From: an uncultured Rickettsiales bacterium
GTDB taxonomy: Bacteria > Pseudomonadota > Alphaproteobacteria > UBA8366
DNA length: 18,407 nucleotides
Direction of reading: 5' to 3'
Assembly: GCA_913046825.1 (NCBI GenBank)
Contig: CAJWTF010000074.1
Span: 1-18,407, forward strand
Shown here in pieces: positions 17,404 through 18,407 of this stretch. Positions within the stretch are counted from its first letter, which is position 1. Each line of letters opens with the position of its first letter. The position numbers were made by a program, and so were the translations under genes. The notes under the pieces were generated by a model. The model was not told the DNA's origin, did no database searches, and was given only the letters and a program-made list of their open reading frames with translations.

Positions 17404-17661
17404 CTAGTCGCCGAAGGTCTCGCCGGATGAGCGAATAATCATCTCGGAAAACTCGCTGAGGAAGACCGAACCCTTAACCGATCGTTGAACTTCGATGGAT
17501 CGGCGGTCGGTCTCGTTCGGTTTCTGGCGGACCAAACCGAACTCGCCCAATCGGTCGAGCGCTCGGGTGAACGCGGGTTTGGAAATATTCAGTTCGTCGG
17601 CCAATTCGCGCACCTTATGGGGCGGCTGCGTTATGTTGTATACGGTCAGGAGGACAGGCAT
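17404..17661 (-). CDS. MarR-type winged-helix regulator, short, probably 5' frameshifted
   Basis: The 85-residue frame from ATG 17661 contains a full winged helix-turn-helix: VRELADELNISKPAFTRALD in two parts (residues about 17-36), then LGEFGLVRQKPNETDRRSIEV for the wing, then VKGSVFLSEFSEMI. It lacks the N-terminal helix usual in this group. In the minus-strand sequence just upstream, a different frame from about 17710 (GTG, VLCEACETIPPIS) reads like that missing start. Removing one C at about 17669-17671 would join it to VRQMPVLLTVYN. I therefore think the original gene was about 102 residues and has a one-base insertion, or that the sequence has an error. Translation from ATG 17661 could still give a DNA-binding fragment. 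It lies after pepA on the same strand and ends in TAG. The target is unknown. Confidence 0.6.
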   Translation of the reverse strand: MPVLLTVYNITQPPHKVRELADELNISKPAFTRALDRLGEFGLVRQKPNETDRRSIEVQRSVKGSVFLSEFSEMIIRSSGETFGD

Positions 17662-17744
17662 CTGCCGGACGAGAAATCGGGGGAATCGTTTCGCACGCTT
17701 CGCACAACACTACGGCGCCAAAGGTCGAGGAACCGGGCCTCGTG

Positions 17745-18407
17745 TTATTTTCCGAACCGCGCAACGATCGTTCCGAAGGCCGCTCTAATCACCATAGCTT
17801 CACCACCAACGGGCCGGCCGGGACGAGATGAGGGGTTCCACGCCATAATATCAAAATGCGCCCAAGGAACCGTATCTTTGACGAATTCATTCATGAACAG
17901 TGCCGCCGTGATGGCACCGCCTTGTGGCATTTCTCCGATATTATTGAGATCGGCAACCTTGCTTTTCAGGGTACGCAGATAGGGCTTCCAAAGCGGCAAT
18001 CTCCAGACCGGATCGCCGGCAGCATCGCCATGCTTGGAGAGGTCGGCGGCCAGCGAATCGTCGTTCGCGAACATAACAGGAAGTTCGGGCCCGAGCGCCA
18101 CACGCGCCGCGCCGGTCAGTGTCGCAAAGTCGAGTACCAGTTCTGGATCTTCCGACGCCGCTTCATACAGCGCGTCTGCTAGAACCAAGCGGCCTTCCGC
18201 ATCAGTATTGCCGATCTCCACCGTGATGCCGGCCCGGCTCGTTAACACATCGAGCGGCCGGAACGCATTGCTCGAAACGCTGTTTTCCACCGCCGGCACC
18301 AATACCCGCAGGCGCACCGGCAGGTTCGCCATCATTATCATACGGGCAAGGCCGAACACATTTGCGGCGCCGCCCATATCCTTCTTCATCCACTTCATAC
18401 CGGCCGG
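17745..18407 (-). CDS. Leucyl aminopeptidase family protein (peptidase M17), C-terminal part cut by window end
   Basis: The frame is open to the last base of the window (PAGMKWMKKDMGGAANVFG), so ATG 18398 is internal and the start lies beyond the edge. The 220 visible residues are the catalytic domain of a dizinc M17 aminopeptidase, which removes N-terminal residues from peptides in the cytosol. Metal-site motifs are KKDMGGAA and NTDAEGRLVLAD, the latter being the family signature with its Asp and Glu ligands and catalytic Arg. Further on are ATLTGAARVALG, the ADLNNIGEMPQGGAITAALFM stretch near the end, and HFDIMAWNPSSRPGRPVGGEA, given here as HFDIMAW. The WNPSSRPGRPVGGEAMVIRA ending matches the alphaproteobacterial subgroup rather than E. 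coli PepA, so I give no symbol. It probably forms a unit with the MarR-type gene downstream. Confidence 0.92.
   Translation of the reverse strand, partial: PAGMKWMKKDMGGAANVFGLARMIMMANLPVRLRVLVPAVENSVSSNAFRPLDVLTSRAGITVEIGNTDAEGRLVLADALYEAASEDPELVLDFATLTGAARVALGPELPVMFANDDSLAADLSKHGDAAGDPVWRLPLWKPYLRTLKSKVADLNNIGEMPQGGAITAALFMNEFVKDTVPWAHFDIMAWNPSSRPGRPVGGEAMVIRAAFGTIVARFGK

Noticed and set aside
16503..17438. 311-codon open frame overlapping ghrA on the same strand
   Set aside because: Rich in Arg and Gly with no motif, while the other frame has every catalytic residue of GhrA.

Overview
This window looks like chromosomal DNA of an alphaproteobacterium with moderately high GC. The evidence is a small SRP RNA gene directly upstream of dnaX-ybaB-recR, a single-function prephenate dehydratase next to kdsB, a divergent membrane-anchored cytochrome c of the CycM type, and an inositol-monophosphatase-type HisN. 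The order within the class cannot be fixed from the sequence. Most of it is housekeeping DNA, densely packed, with no gene-free stretch above about 220 bases and no CRISPR array, tRNA, prophage or insertion sequence that I can see.

Layout. Positions 2-715 (+) hold the C-terminal part of an RmuC-type protein cut by the window edge. From 5090 down to 841 on the minus strand runs a block in the order ffs (SRP RNA), dnaX, ybaB, recR and a DUF4139 gene. The first four serve protein targeting, the replicative clamp loader, nucleoid binding and recombinational repair. The DUF4139 gene is broken by three in-frame TAG codons although its frame is otherwise open over 461 codons. Positions 5183-6082 (+) encode an NADH pyrophosphatase (NudC), which meets pheA tail to tail. 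The kdsB-pheA pair (7690-6079, minus) makes CMP-Kdo and phenylpyruvate. It is divergent from cycM (7908-8450, +), which ends at a clear hairpin terminator, followed by hisN (8513-9295, +).

The second half is more accessory. A TauD/TfdA-type dioxygenase and a small unknown protein overlap by ATGA on the minus strand (10616-9310). They are divergent from a complete YejABEF-type peptide ABC importer (10768-16452, +), which is followed closely by a GhrA-type 2-hydroxyacid dehydrogenase (16471-17403, +). The right edge carries, on the minus strand, the C-terminal part of an M17 leucyl aminopeptidase followed by a short MarR-type regulator whose 5' end seems to be frameshifted.

I did not find a convincing new defence, mobile or RNA-guided system. 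The items most worth checking are the triple-amber DUF4139 gene, the frameshifted MarR gene, and the unknown 94-residue protein coupled to the dioxygenase.
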